A DNA stretch of 45,428 bases, taken from positions 1 through 45,428 of the forward strand of contig NZ_JACJTU010000055.1 of the NCBI RefSeq assembly GCF_014698835.1. The letters run 5' to 3'. The position numbers and the translations under genes are program-made. The stretch is from Nostoc paludosum FACHB-159. GTDB taxonomy: Bacteria > Cyanobacteriota > Cyanobacteriia > Cyanobacteriales > Nostocaceae. Shown piece by piece: positions 7,343 through 15,820 of the stretch; position 1 is the first letter of the stretch, and every line of letters starts with the position of its first letter. The notes under the pieces are model-generated. The model worked only from the letters and a program-made list of their open reading frames with translations, searched no databases and had not been told where the DNA came from.

Positions 7343-9409
7343 ATGCAGCTAGAGGCAATAACTGACAAAGTGGTTGAAACTGACACTCTTGAAAGGCAGT
7401 CGCTACTTGTCGGAAAACCCAATAGCTCAAACTTAGTTTCAGTCAACCGAACTGGGGAGCCAATTCATCAACACAGTGGCTTATTGCCGACCCCCATAGT
7501 GACGGCGGGTGCTGCTCAATCTGCATCAATTAAATTGCGGGACTATCAACAACTTGCTATTGCCCAAGTTTACGCTTTTTTTCGCAAAGGCATCAAAGCC
7601 GTTCTGCTTTACGCACCCACAGGAGCAGGCAAAACAGTACTGGCAGCAAAAATGATTGTTGATGCAGTCAAAAAAGGTCGCCGAGTCCTGTTCCTTGTCC
7701 ATAGAGCCAAACTCGTAAAGCAGACAGTCAAAACTCTACTTACTCAGGGAATTGAGCCGAGTGTCATTTGGGCTGGATGGGACGAACTGCCAGACTACTC
7801 TTCTCTAGTACAAGTGGCAATGGTACAGACTTTACAGAATCGAGAACTACCACCTGATATCGGCTTAGTCATTGCCGACGAAGTGCATACTACAGCTTTT
7901 TACAAGTTGTATAGTGAAAAAGTAGTACCCACCTATGGCGGCAAGATACTAGCTCTATCTAAATGCTTTTTTGTAGGGTTGTCCGCATCACCTTGGCGCA
8001 CCAAAGCTACAGAAGGATATTGCCATCTATTTCAAGCACTCGTCCGCGCACCATATCCCCAGGAACTGATCGACATGGGATACTTGGTACGCAGTAGGCA
8101 GTTTGGCTATGATGGGCTAATCGATTTTAAAAAGCTCGACACTGGCGGCAATGGCGACTTTACCCAAAAATCAATGGAAAGTGTCTGCACTCCAGTTTAC
8201 AACCGTGAAGTAGTCAAGCGTTATCAAGAAATTTGTCCAGAACGCAAAGCCATCGTATTCTGCGCTGGTGTCAACCAAGCTTTAGATATCACCGCCAAAT
8301 TTCGTGCTAGTGGGATAACTGCTGAGTGCATCATTGAAGCAACACCAGAAAAAGAACGGGATGCCATCTTTGAAAGATTTCAGGATGGTACCACACATAT
8401 TCTCATATCAGTCAATGTCCTTTGTGAGGGTTTTGACGAACCCACCGTTGAAGCTGTTCTGCTGGCCAGACCCACCAAAAGCCGCGCCTTATTAGTGCAA
8501 ATGTGCGGTAGGGGACTGAGGCTATCACAAGGCAAGGAGAATTGCTATTTTCTCGACTTTGCCGAGAATTTTAAACGCCTGGGACTGCACACCAAACGAT
8601 TTACAACTCCTTTGTGTCCCAGAGGCTCAAAGGAAACTGTTAAAGAAGAAGAGTCAATAGAACTAAAAACCTGCCCGAATTGTGGTGAAATTATTCCAGC
8701 AATGCTTGGGGTCTGTCCCAATTGTGGTTACATATTTCCTAAAAAAATCAAAATTGCCCCACCACCTAGACCTTTTGGTGAAATCCTCAGTCCCGAACAG
8801 GAGAAACAAGCCAAGTACCTGCGTAAGTACCTTTACAATGCCTACTGGAAGGAAAAACAAGGAATATTAGAAATAGAAGCGAATTTCAGTAAGCGATTTA
8901 AGTACCAGATACCTAACTCTTGGTGCATGGATGCTATATTCCAGGGCGATACTAAGTTGATGCTCTATCATCAACAGCTTTATATACGATTTTTACGTCA
9001 AGAGTGCAGTCATAAAGACGATCGCTTGAGCAATGAGTGGATTAGGCTGATGATGTATCGGGAATTTGGCGACAAATCAAATCCAGATTATCAGCCTTGG
9101 TGGTCAATTTTGGGGCTGAGTAAGCCAATAAAGGATGTTGAGGAAATCAAATTCCTTTACCGCAACAAGTGTGAATATTACGCCAACACAACCTATGGGC
9201 GAGATATGTTAGAGTTGCTTTCTTTAGCGATGTGTGAAGCACTCGACAGGGAAATTAGACCAGGAGTTGTTGTTACCTGGATTAAATGTCCTGGCTATTT
9301 GGAATGGATGCAGCCTTTTAGAGTGATACGTGTAGATGTCCATGAGGAGCAGGCTGAAATTGAGGGTATACATCACAAAGTACCAATCAGTCAACTGTCG
9401 GCTGCTTAA
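7343..9409 (+). CDS. SF2 DEAD/DEAH-family helicase with zinc ribbon and novel C-terminal domain
   Basis: The protein has 688 residues. Superfamily 2 motifs appear in order: Q-like LRDYQQLAIAQ (65-75), Walker A PTGAGKT (92-98), DEVH (179-182), SAS (214-216), VLCEGFDEP (359-367) and motif VI QMCGRGLR (386-393). A four-Cys zinc ribbon follows (Cys444, 447, 458, 461). The last 220 residues form a helical domain I do not recognise, ending with a beta-rich piece (VVTWIKCPGYLEWMQPFRVI). Such enzymes use ATP to translocate on or unwind DNA or RNA. The gene stands alone between the mobilization operon and parAB, with its own 85-bp leader. It could serve replication, transfer or defence; context does not decide. 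Start ATG 7343 is consistent with the frame. Confidence 0.88.
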   Translation: MQLEAITDKVVETDTLERQSLLVGKPNSSNLVSVNRTGEPIHQHSGLLPTPIVTAGAAQSASIKLRDYQQLAIAQVYAFFRKGIKAVLLYAPTGAGKTVLAAKMIVDAVKKGRRVLFLVHRAKLVKQTVKTLLTQGIEPSVIWAGWDELPDYSSLVQVAMVQTLQNRELPPDIGLVIADEVHTTAFYKLYSEKVVPTYGGKILALSKCFFVGLSASPWRTKATEGYCHLFQALVRAPYPQELIDMGYLVRSRQFGYDGLIDFKKLDTGGNGDFTQKSMESVCTPVYNREVVKRYQEICPERKAIVFCAGVNQALDITAKFRASGITAECIIEATPEKERDAIFERFQDGTTHILISVNVLCEGFDEPTVEAVLLARPTKSRALLVQMCGRGLRLSQGKENCYFLDFAENFKRLGLHTKRFTTPLCPRGSKETVKEEESIELKTCPNCGEIIPAMLGVCPNCGYIFPKKIKIAPPPRPFGEILSPEQEKQAKYLRKYLYNAYWKEKQGILEIEANFSKRFKYQIPNSWCMDAIFQGDTKLMLYHQQLYIRFLRQECSHKDDRLSNEWIRLMMYREFGDKSNPDYQPWWSILGLSKPIKDVEEIKFLYRNKCEYYANTTYGRDMLELLSLAMCEALDREIRPGVVVTWIKCPGYLEWMQPFRVIRVDVHEEQAEIEGIHHKVPISQLSAA

Positions 9410-9436
9410 GAAAGCATTGCGGCTGCCTCTGGATAC

Positions 9437-9456
9437 TGCCCAAAACGTTTTGGGCA
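9437..9456. repeat. 20-bp perfect palindrome, copy 1 (parS candidate or terminator)
   Basis: TGCCCAAAACGTTTTGGGCA is a perfect palindrome 27 bp after the helicase stop. On the plus strand it is followed by ATTTTTATT, so it could terminate helicase transcription. The identical 20-mer recurs inside parB (9979-9998), which a terminator would not explain. A partition site is the better common explanation. Confidence 0.7.
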
Positions 9457-9538
9457 ATTTTTATTACAGCTAAGTTCCAGGTTGAAAACAAAACACAACT
9501 ATCAAATTCGTTAGGTTAATGCTCACTAAAGATGCCGT

Positions 9539-10498
9539 TCACTCTGACTGAGAATCTGTCTGTTCAAAATCCTTTTCATCTGTAACTAAGGCTTCCAGCC
9601 TTTTCAAGAGTGTCTGCACTTGTTTCCATTTTTTGGGGTTTTCCCAAACTTTTGACTGCGTAATGCGACGGGTAATAGTTTGAATTGTGGCTTGCGGCGA
9701 CTCGGAATCTGTTGCAGGTTGTAGTGCTTTAACTCGCTCTCGAATTTCACTAAAAGATAAATCGGCGGCTATCGCTTCTTCTAACAGATTATGTCTCTGT
9801 TGTTGATCTTTGACTCTGGCAATCAGTTGAGCTTTGGTGTAAGCGATTTTCCCGGCTCGGAGTGCTGATAAAATCTCTGCTGGCAACTTCAGCAGTGGCA
9901 GACGACTAGAGACAAAAGATTCCCAACTTAGCTTTCCTAATTCCTCAAAAACTGCCATTATTGTCTGTCCTTGTTCATTGCCCAAAACGTTTTGGGCAAC
10001 TTTCCCTTTGGCTTCATGTTGCATCCGGTAAAGTAGATTAGGGACATCGGCTACTGGCACAGAAAGCCGGATAGCCAGCAGTTGCAATATGCCTTCTGTC
10101 TCTTCTACTGGATTGAGGTCTTCACGTAGCAAGTTTTCTACCAGAGCAAGCGAGAGTGCTTGTTCAGCCGTGAGTTCACGAATAGTAACAGGAACTTCCT
10201 TGAGTCCAGCCGCGATAGCTGCTCTATAGCGTCTTTCTCCTGCTACCAACTCGTACTGATTTTCTTGGTTAGGAAGGGGACGGACAAGTAGGTTCTCTAA
10301 AACTCCGTGAGTTTTGATAGATTGAATTAGCTGCTCGGTCTTCACCGGGTCGAAGTAACGGCGAGGTTGGCTATCAGGTAAAGAGATAGAGTCAATTGGC
10401 AACATAGAAGGCTCTGTCAAGGGTAGTTCCGCACCCATCAACACACTGATGTCAGCTTTGGCTTTGTAAGGTTGCTCTGTTTTGCGGGGTCGGGCCAT
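9539..10498 (-). CDS. parB: ParB-family partition protein
   Basis: This 319-residue protein has the ParB N-terminal CTPase/nuclease-like fold: SQPRRYFDP (43-51), GVLENLLVRP (65-74) and the arginine patch GERRYRAA (87-94). VENLLREDLNPVEE (about 120-133) precedes a central HTH-like DNA-binding region. It would bind a parS centromere and load along the plasmid with ParA. Its start overlaps the parA stop by one base. A perfect 20-bp palindrome lies inside the coding region (9979-9998, encoding roughly residues 167-173, A-Q-N-V-L-G), a plausible internal binding site. The C-terminus is a short helical, acidic dimerization-type tail. Confidence 0.93.
   Translation of the reverse strand: MARPRKTEQPYKAKADISVLMGAELPLTEPSMLPIDSISLPDSQPRRYFDPVKTEQLIQSIKTHGVLENLLVRPLPNQENQYELVAGERRYRAAIAAGLKEVPVTIRELTAEQALSLALVENLLREDLNPVEETEGILQLLAIRLSVPVADVPNLLYRMQHEAKGKVAQNVLGNEQGQTIMAVFEELGKLSWESFVSSRLPLLKLPAEILSALRAGKIAYTKAQLIARVKDQQQRHNLLEEAIAADLSFSEIRERVKALQPATDSESPQATIQTITRRITQSKVWENPKKWKQVQTLLKRLEALVTDEKDFEQTDSQSE
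9979..9998. repeat. 20-bp perfect palindrome, copy 2, inside parB
   Basis: This is identical to 9437-9456, and one further matching base on each side makes a 22-bp palindrome (9978-9999). The two copies are 542 bp apart and flank the 3' half of parB. Identity of a non-functional palindrome across coding and non-coding DNA is unlikely, so a ParB-binding site is proposed. Confidence 0.7.
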
Positions 10499-11250
10499 TA
10501 TAATTGCTCCATTTTTTCTGCTATCTTGTCTAATATTTTGAGAACTGGATGCTTGGGATCGTAGACAGCTAAGGGTACTTGTTGTTCAGAAGCATCTACA
10601 AAAGCTGTAGCCCTGGGAATTGGATCGTAAACGGGGGCAATGTCAGAAAATTGTTCTGAGATAGCTTTGAGGGTGCGTTGGTCTTGGGAGTTAGAAGCAG
10701 CATAGCGAGAAGGAATGAACCCAGCTATTTTTAAGTGGCGATTTCCCCTTTTTTTTACTTGGGCTATAGTTTGCAGCAATAGATTTGTTCCCTGGAAAGC
10801 CTTGTAGTGGGTTTCAATGGGAATGAGCAAGTGAGAGGCAGCGACAAGGCTGCTATAACTTAACAGCCCTAAACTGGGTGGGCAGTCGATGAGGATAAAG
10901 TCGTAGCCATTGCGAATTGGCTCAATAGCCTCTTTCAACCGGACTTCACGAAAATCCATGTTAACGAGTTGAATTTCAGCGACGCTGAGGTTGATATTAG
11001 TAGGAGCTATATCCATACCATGCTGTTTTGGCTGGATGAATAGTGGTTCCTCATTTATAAGTGCATCAAAAGGAGTTTTGTCTAATTTTTCTGGGTCAAG
11101 ACCCATAAAAGAAGTTAGGGAAGCCTGGGGGTCAAGGTCAATGAGAAGAACTTTGTGACCCCGTAACAGCACTTGATAGCCCAGGTTCATGGTCAGGGTC
11201 GTTTTACCAACCCCTCCTGCTTGATTGAAGAATGCGATGACCCGACTCAT
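10498..11250 (-). CDS. parA: ParA partition ATPase
   Basis: This 250-residue ParA ATPase has P-loop AGGVGKTT (11-18), switch I region LIDLDPQASLTSFMG (36-50) and switch II FILIDCPPSLGLLSYSSL. The residue before GGVGKT is Ala rather than the signature Lys of most ParA/MinD proteins; I recall this Ala/Gln variant from other cyanobacterial ParAs. It would form an ATP-dependent gradient on the nucleoid that moves ParB-bound plasmids apart. It has no N-terminal HTH, so autoregulation would fall to ParB or to sites in the leader. parB follows with a one-base overlap. Confidence 0.93.
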   Translation of the reverse strand: MSRVIAFFNQAGGVGKTTLTMNLGYQVLLRGHKVLLIDLDPQASLTSFMGLDPEKLDKTPFDALINEEPLFIQPKQHGMDIAPTNINLSVAEIQLVNMDFREVRLKEAIEPIRNGYDFILIDCPPSLGLLSYSSLVAASHLLIPIETHYKAFQGTNLLLQTIAQVKKRGNRHLKIAGFIPSRYAASNSQDQRTLKAISEQFSDIAPVYDPIPRATAFVDASEQQVPLAVYDPKHPVLKILDKIAEKMEQL

Positions 11251-11526
11251 TTAATTACTGGTACTCTGCATCTAATTTGATTGCCAGCATAACCTAAATG
11301 AGTGAAACTGGTACTTTTATACTCTCAGTTGGTGTCACAATCCTTGTATAGCAAGGTTATTGAGAGCCAATGCTGCTCAGGCGTATTGCCCTGTCGTGGC
11401 TATAAGGATTGAATATTTTTTTACTAAAGCAGAAATTACAAAAAATAATAGTATATATCTTGATTTTTTTATCTATTAATGATATGTTACTTTTCTGAAT
11501 TTAATAGTATTTTTGTACTAAAAATC
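11251..11526. promoter_or_regulatory. parA leader with paired inverted and direct repeats
   Basis: This stretch upstream of parA has ACTGGTAC twice (near 11257 and 11307) and an imperfect inverted pair: CAATCCTTGTATAGC (11338-11352) and GCTATAAGGATTG (11399-11411). CCTTG-TATAG-CAAGG is a small palindrome inside the first half. These are good candidates for operators or centromere elements controlling parAB. No coding frame in it looks real. Confidence 0.45.
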
Positions 11527-11628
11527 ATGAACAGTCAAAACATTATTGAATATAAAGGGTATTCTATACAAATCGGACGAACACCAGTAGATAAGATGAC
11601 TGGTGAGCAATATTGGACTTTCAGTATA
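11527..11628 (+). pseudogene. Short ORF cut by the 305-bp MITE
   Basis: From ATG 11527 the frame encodes about 34 residues (MNSQNIIEYKGYSIQIGRTP..., ending YWTFSI). It then enters the TA-flanked element at 11629 and stops inside it at 11679. YKGYSIQI is a start typical of small cyanobacterial proteins of unknown function. Skipping the element gives only nine more codons before a stop, so the original gene may already have been degraded. No function is assigned. Confidence 0.4.
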
Positions 11629-11933
11629 GGGTATCCGCCGAGATATGTGCAAAATGGGACACGTTGTAAAGTTTTGTAAAGCTAAGTGCCAAAAACCTTG
11701 ATTTACCGTGGTTTCAGCCTCAGCCAAAACTTGGCTATTCAAATGAAGACATTCCCTAAGAGGGTCATTTTTGGGCAAGTGTCAGGGACAAAAAGAGGTG
11801 AAAGCTTGGTTTTATCGTGCAAAAGTTTGATTTGCCCATTATCATTTTTGGGCAAGTTAGTAAATTAACAAGGGATTATTTGCAATATTTATTTACAACG
11901 TGTCTCTTTTTGCACGTATCTCGGCGGCTACCC
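11629..11933. mobile_element. 305-bp MITE with about 42-bp terminal inverted repeats and TA duplication
   Basis: The left end (from 11629, GGGTATCCGCCGAGATA) and the right end (to 11933, TATCTCGGCGGCTACCC) are inverted copies over about 42 bp with a handful of mismatches. The element is flanked by TA on both sides (11627-11628 and 11934-11935), the target of IS630/Tc1/mariner transposases. The interior (about 220 bp) holds no convincing gene, so this is a non-autonomous element dependent on a transposase elsewhere in the genome. Confidence 0.8.
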
Positions 11934-12070
11934 TAGTTCGCGCGATGGTACGCAAATGGTTCTAAAACCCAGGTTTTTGACCCGTGAAAAAAATTTTGAC
12001 TTGAAAACAGTTCTAAGATAGTTCGCAAATGGTTCGCGCGTTAGTTCGTAAATGGTTCCAAAATGGTTGG
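11934..12070. repeat. Iteron-like repeat cluster
   Basis: Four degenerate direct copies of CGCAAATGGTTC occur: near 11951, 12024, CGTAAATGGTTC near 12045, and CCAAAATGGTTG near 12058. Two TTCGCGCG octamers also occur (11938 and 12033). The repeats share TTCG-type spacers. Such clusters bind plasmid initiator or partition proteins. They lie about 700 bp upstream of parA and are followed by an AT-rich 70 bp. The MITE sits directly against the cluster. Confidence 0.5.
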
Positions 12071-12143
12071 ATGCCATTTGAGGAGATTTTGACTTAAATA
12101 AGTGCTGTACACACAGATTTAGTTATTAAAAGTTCATTGATGA

Positions 12144-12623
12144 CTAGTATTGTCCTCGCAACCTACCAGGCATACCATTCCAAATACTATCGATTCCTAA
12201 AACACCATCATGATTATGATATATTTTATTTAAAGGAAGTACAGTTTCTTTCCATCTTCCGTTTACTTTTCGACAAGTCGCGTATAAGACAGCGTTTCTA
12301 TTTAAGCGTATATTGTAACAGCTACGAGAGAAATTACCATAACCTTTAAAAACATCCCAAGTTAAACGACCATCTTCATTCCAAATACTCTCATCTAAAT
12401 TTACTGATGTTCTAGTATATTCTTTATTAAATGTTCTACAATCAGCAAATAATCTTACGTGACGCATTTTATTATTATCTGAGAGACTAATATTTTTACA
12501 AGTAGCCATAAAATTATCTTTCCAAGCTATAGCTTTATTATTCAAAGAATTGAAAATTATAACTACTAAAAATATTACAAATGTAGTACTTAACTGTACT
12601 AAAAGTAATTTTGTTTTTTTCAT
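12144..12623 (-). CDS. Secreted cyanovirin-N homology (CVNH) lectin
   Basis: The 159-residue protein starts with a Lys-rich hydrophobic signal peptide (MKKTKLLLVQLSTTFVIFLV...). Two tandem CVNH repeats follow. The second is the clearer: F-S-x-S-C-Y-N-I, then VLYATCRKVNG, then LPLNKIYHNHDGVL, matching cyanovirin-N FSQTCYN ... STCER.NG ... LNSVIENVDG. The first, FMATCKNISL ... LFADCRTF ... NLDESIWNEDGRLTW, has the same pattern. Four Cys could form the two usual disulfides. CVNH proteins bind high-mannose glycans and are often secreted. It is a lone gene next to the iteron region, and cargo status is likely. The role in the host is unknown. Confidence 0.85.
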   Translation of the reverse strand: MKKTKLLLVQLSTTFVIFLVVIIFNSLNNKAIAWKDNFMATCKNISLSDNNKMRHVRLFADCRTFNKEYTRTSVNLDESIWNEDGRLTWDVFKGYGNFSRSCYNIRLNRNAVLYATCRKVNGRWKETVLPLNKIYHNHDGVLGIDSIWNGMPGRLRGQY

Positions 12624-12660
12624 TATCTACAATCCTCACTCTCATTATTTGATAGTTATG

Positions 12661-12995
12661 GGGTTTAAATACCCAATTATCAGACCCTACAGTTTGCCAA
12701 TACTTTTGATAACTCCATCGGGAAGATTTATTGGGGTGACGATGTTCTGCCTATGCTTTTAGCTGGCTGAATAATGTTGTATCAGCCTGGTTAAATATGC
12801 GTTTACTAACGACACCTGAGTAGTAGTTTGTCCATCCACGGATGACGGGATTTAAATGAGCGATTAAATCAGATTGTGGTACTGACTTATGCCCATCAAT
12901 CAATTTACCTATCTTCTGCTTACTGTAGGCAATTTGCTTGACTTTGTCGCTAGTCTTTCTCTCAGTTTTACAACTAGGATGACTGCCAGGTTTTG
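12661..12995 (-). pseudogene. Fragment of a group II intron reverse transcriptase/maturase
   Basis: In one minus-strand frame the sequence reads LIAHLNPVIRGWTNYYSGVV, then SKRIFNQADTTLFSQLKA, a stop, and AEHRHPNKSSRW followed by KYWQTVG. This is the maturase X-domain of a group II intron protein, with a stop codon where Trp is expected (Trp-to-TAG). The fragment lacks the reverse transcriptase core. It is a different intron copy from the intact one at 16.7-19.1 kb. The remaining DNA up to 13245 shows no gene; it lies upstream of the response regulator stop. Confidence 0.8.
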
Positions 12996-13245
12996 ACTAC
13001 ACTAAGTCGATGGGGACTCGACCCTAACTATTGGTCAGGTAATACTAACTATTTGGTATGGAGCCGGATCTGATGCTATTGGCGAAAGTGTTACAAACGC
13101 ATAAACAAAAGTGTTACAACTAAAAGCCACAACCACAGATTGAAGGTTTGAACTTACGTTGTACTTGAAAATACAAATATGTATTGCATTCGCCAACAGT
13201 ATTTACGCTATATCTATGCCTGTTGGACTGTTACGTGCAAAGTTT

Positions 13246-13884
13246 TTACAGAGTGATGATGCCGCGCTTCAGAGCTAAGATAACGGCTTCAGTCCGATCA
13301 TTCACCTGTAACTTTGAAAGAATATTATTGACGTGAAACTTGACTGTACCTTCACTGATTCCCAAGACCTCTGCAATTCCTTGATTCGTCCGACCTGTTG
13401 CGATCAAGCGCACTACTTCGCGTTCTCGTTCACTCAAAGTTGGCAGGTTCATGCGTTGAAAGAACTTGGTGCTGATTTTGGGTGGAATGAAGGACTCTCC
13501 AGAGTGAACGGCGCGGACGCAGTTGAGCAAGTCCTGATGTGGCGCATCTTTAAGCAAATAGGCTTTTGCTCCAGCATGGAGTCCGCGATAAATATCTTCT
13601 TCGCTGTCATAAGTCGTTAAAATCACCAACTTTGCCGTGGGAAATCGTTGGCGAATGGCGATGATCACTCCTACTCCATCTACTTTTGGCATTCGTAGAT
13701 CAATTAAGGTGACATCTGGTTGCAGTTGGGTGAACAGATCAATTGCTTCTTGTCCATCACTGGCTTGCCCAACCACCACAATGTTTTCTTCTGGGTGAAT
13801 TTCCAGGATAGCTGCAAGTCCTGTACGCACAACTGGATGGTCATCAGCAATCAGCACGCGGATTAGGGGATTCTGATTCATCAC
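13246..13884 (-). CDS. NarL/LuxR-type response regulator
   Basis: This 212-residue protein has an N-terminal receiver domain with acidic pocket (ADDHP, 13-17), phosphoacceptor Asp62 in LIDLRMP, Thr in ILTTYD and Lys in YLLKDA. The C-terminal HTH of the LuxR/NarL type is LSEREREVVRLIATGRTNQG followed by ISEGTVKFHVNNIL. It would bind DNA as a phosphorylated dimer. It overlaps the histidine kinase by ATGA (13881-13884) and is the second gene of a leftward pair. The regulon is not shown by the sequence. Both components look intact. Confidence 0.93.
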   Translation of the reverse strand: MMNQNPLIRVLIADDHPVVRTGLAAILEIHPEENIVVVGQASDGQEAIDLFTQLQPDVTLIDLRMPKVDGVGVIIAIRQRFPTAKLVILTTYDSEEDIYRGLHAGAKAYLLKDAPHQDLLNCVRAVHSGESFIPPKISTKFFQRMNLPTLSEREREVVRLIATGRTNQGIAEVLGISEGTVKFHVNNILSKLQVNDRTEAVILALKRGIITL

Positions 13885-15458
13885 GACCTCCGAATCGGAG
13901 CATTGCTCTTAGCAGACAGTGGCGCAGTAATAAGAACCATTGTTCCACAACCTGGTTGACTGGTGAGGGTGAATTCCCCGTTGATACAGTCAGCCCGCTC
14001 TTGCATACTTATCAGCCCAAAGCCGTGTCCTCGAACAGCCATTGGCTCAAATCCCTGCCCATCGTCGCGCACGCATAATTCGACTTTTTGAGTGCCAAAC
14101 GTTAATTCAATTTGAATCGTGCTGGCTTGAGCATGAGTGAGGGCATTATTGATGGCTTCTTGAGCAATTCGCAATAAATGAGTTTCCACCTCTGGCGTGA
14201 TCGCACATTCTATCCCCTGAATTTGTAGGTGAATTTGAATCAAGGTGTTATGAATCAGGGCTTGTAATAGCTGTTCCAATGCACTCCGCAAGTTGTTGTT
14301 CTCTAGAGCTTGCGGGCGCAACGACCAAACCGAGCGCCGGGCTTCGACTAACCCAGCCCGTGCCAAATCTTGTGCTTGAGTCAGGAGCGGCTGTAGGGGT
14401 GCATCTTGAGGGGTGATCATTTTTGCTGCTTCAAGATTTACAACCACACCAGTAAATGCTTGGGCAAGAACATCATGGATCTCCCGTGCCATACGGTTGC
14501 GTTCTTCTAAGATGGCAGACTGTTTTGCTTGGATCGCCGCTTGCTTCTCCTGTTCTGCCTGCAACAAAGCTTTCTCTTGTTGCTGACGTTCAATTGCGGC
14601 TGTAATACTATCGGCGGCAATTCTCAGAATGGCAATTTCGGCTGTATCAAATAATCGAGGCGCTCCGCAGTTATCAAAACTAATCACACCCCAACAGTCC
14701 TCCTGCATCATAATTGGAACAAGTAGCATTGAAGTGTTGCCTTGCCCGACAAACACATCACGAACAGGGGGTTGTAAATCAGCGATTAAAACATTAACAA
14801 TCTCTCCATACAAAATCTGAACACCCAAGTCAGCAAATATCTCTGTGGGCAGGCCTAGTTCTAAATCAGGCGTACATTCGATTGACGTGGAGACTCCTGG
14901 CTGACACCATTCCGCCACGGCCCTAACCATACGTTTTCCTGACGCTGGAACAATCAGTATTTGTGAAAGACCACACCGATGGCTCCCCACTGTTTCGCCT
15001 AATAGCCGCACTACATGAGGTAGCACGGAAGTGTAATCGGACGCTTGCAACAACAAATTTGCTACTTGCGCGATTGTCTCCAGGAGTTTGATCTGTTTAG
15101 TAGCAGCATGATCACGCTCTTGCTGTAATTTCTGCTGTGCTGCCAATAAATCAGAAAAGTTAGTCCTAATTTTGACAATTTCTCGTACCACTTCTGCTTT
15201 GTCTCTAATCGGGAAGTAATGCCCCTTACCGTAAATTAATTGGCCACTGTCAGAAATTCTGGAACTATCGTAGTAAGTTGGTTTTTCAATCACTGTTTCC
15301 CCTACTATTGTTCGCAACAGGTTAGGTAACGGCCATTTTCGACAAGCAGAGCATTGGTAAAAATTGAGCAAACTTGCTGATTTAACTGCTATAATTCCTA
15401 AGTAATCTGAGTTTTTACTCTCTAAGTTTTCTTTTCGGTCATTCATATTTTTTGGCAT
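13881..15458 (-). CDS. Hybrid-free sensor histidine kinase, NarX/LiaS type (HisKA_3) with GAF domain
   Basis: The protein has 525 residues. The N-terminal part (1-110) is soluble and contains a CSAC pair (Cys36, Cys39), possibly a redox or metal site. A GAF domain (about 125-290) follows, then the HisKA_3 helix with EERNRMAREIHDVLAQ (phosphoacceptor His328). The ATP-binding domain has N-box AQEAINNAL (432-440), DGQGFEP and GFGLISMQER. There is no membrane segment, so it is a cytoplasmic sensor. It is the cognate kinase for the downstream response regulator, with translational coupling. The signal is unknown. The upstream region (15459-15646) has no visible gene and is AT-rich; it probably holds the promoter. 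Confidence 0.92.
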   Translation of the reverse strand: MPKNMNDRKENLESKNSDYLGIIAVKSASLLNFYQCSACRKWPLPNLLRTIVGETVIEKPTYYDSSRISDSGQLIYGKGHYFPIRDKAEVVREIVKIRTNFSDLLAAQQKLQQERDHAATKQIKLLETIAQVANLLLQASDYTSVLPHVVRLLGETVGSHRCGLSQILIVPASGKRMVRAVAEWCQPGVSTSIECTPDLELGLPTEIFADLGVQILYGEIVNVLIADLQPPVRDVFVGQGNTSMLLVPIMMQEDCWGVISFDNCGAPRLFDTAEIAILRIAADSITAAIERQQQEKALLQAEQEKQAAIQAKQSAILEERNRMAREIHDVLAQAFTGVVVNLEAAKMITPQDAPLQPLLTQAQDLARAGLVEARRSVWSLRPQALENNNLRSALEQLLQALIHNTLIQIHLQIQGIECAITPEVETHLLRIAQEAINNALTHAQASTIQIELTFGTQKVELCVRDDGQGFEPMAVRGHGFGLISMQERADCINGEFTLTSQPGCGTMVLITAPLSAKSNAPIRRS

Positions 15459-15646
15459 TCTTATTTAATTAAGATTTATTTTCTCATTTTTTCTCCTGAT
15501 TTTATTGTCAATAAGTTCAAATAGCCACAATTTACAAAATCTCTAATATTAACTTTTGTTGGAGAATCCTAACCTAAAAAGTTGAGATAACGAAATGATT
15601 CAGCAATTATTTATTTGCTGAATTATGATGATTAATTATGCTGTAT

Positions 15647-15802
15647 TTAAGCTTTTAAAGCTAATTCATAATTATAGATTCCGGCAATCAGATTAGACCT
15701 TAAGCCAAATTTGTAATGGCGATTTCGGTATTGATTAGATAAAATATTGAAGATTTTTAGCCGACGGTTAACGTGTTCAAAGACAATTCTTAATTGGATG
15801 CC
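15647..15802 (-). pseudogene. 3' fragment of an IS5-family transposase
   Basis: The minus strand reads IRIVFEHVNRRLKIFNIL, then QYRNRHYKFGLRSNLIAGIY, then NYELALK and a stop. This matches the C-terminal end of IS5-type DDE transposases (R-I-V-x-E-H-x-N-R-R-L-K-x-F ... R-x-N-L-I-A-x-I-Y-N-Y-E-L). The rest of the gene is missing; 19 bp after the break an IS4-type end begins. Confidence 0.8.
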
Positions 15803-15820
15803 TAAGGCAGGAAGTCACCC

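Noticed and set aside
9437..9462. Simple terminator only
   Set aside because: The T-run fits a terminator, but the identical palindrome inside parB argues for a protein-binding site as the primary role.
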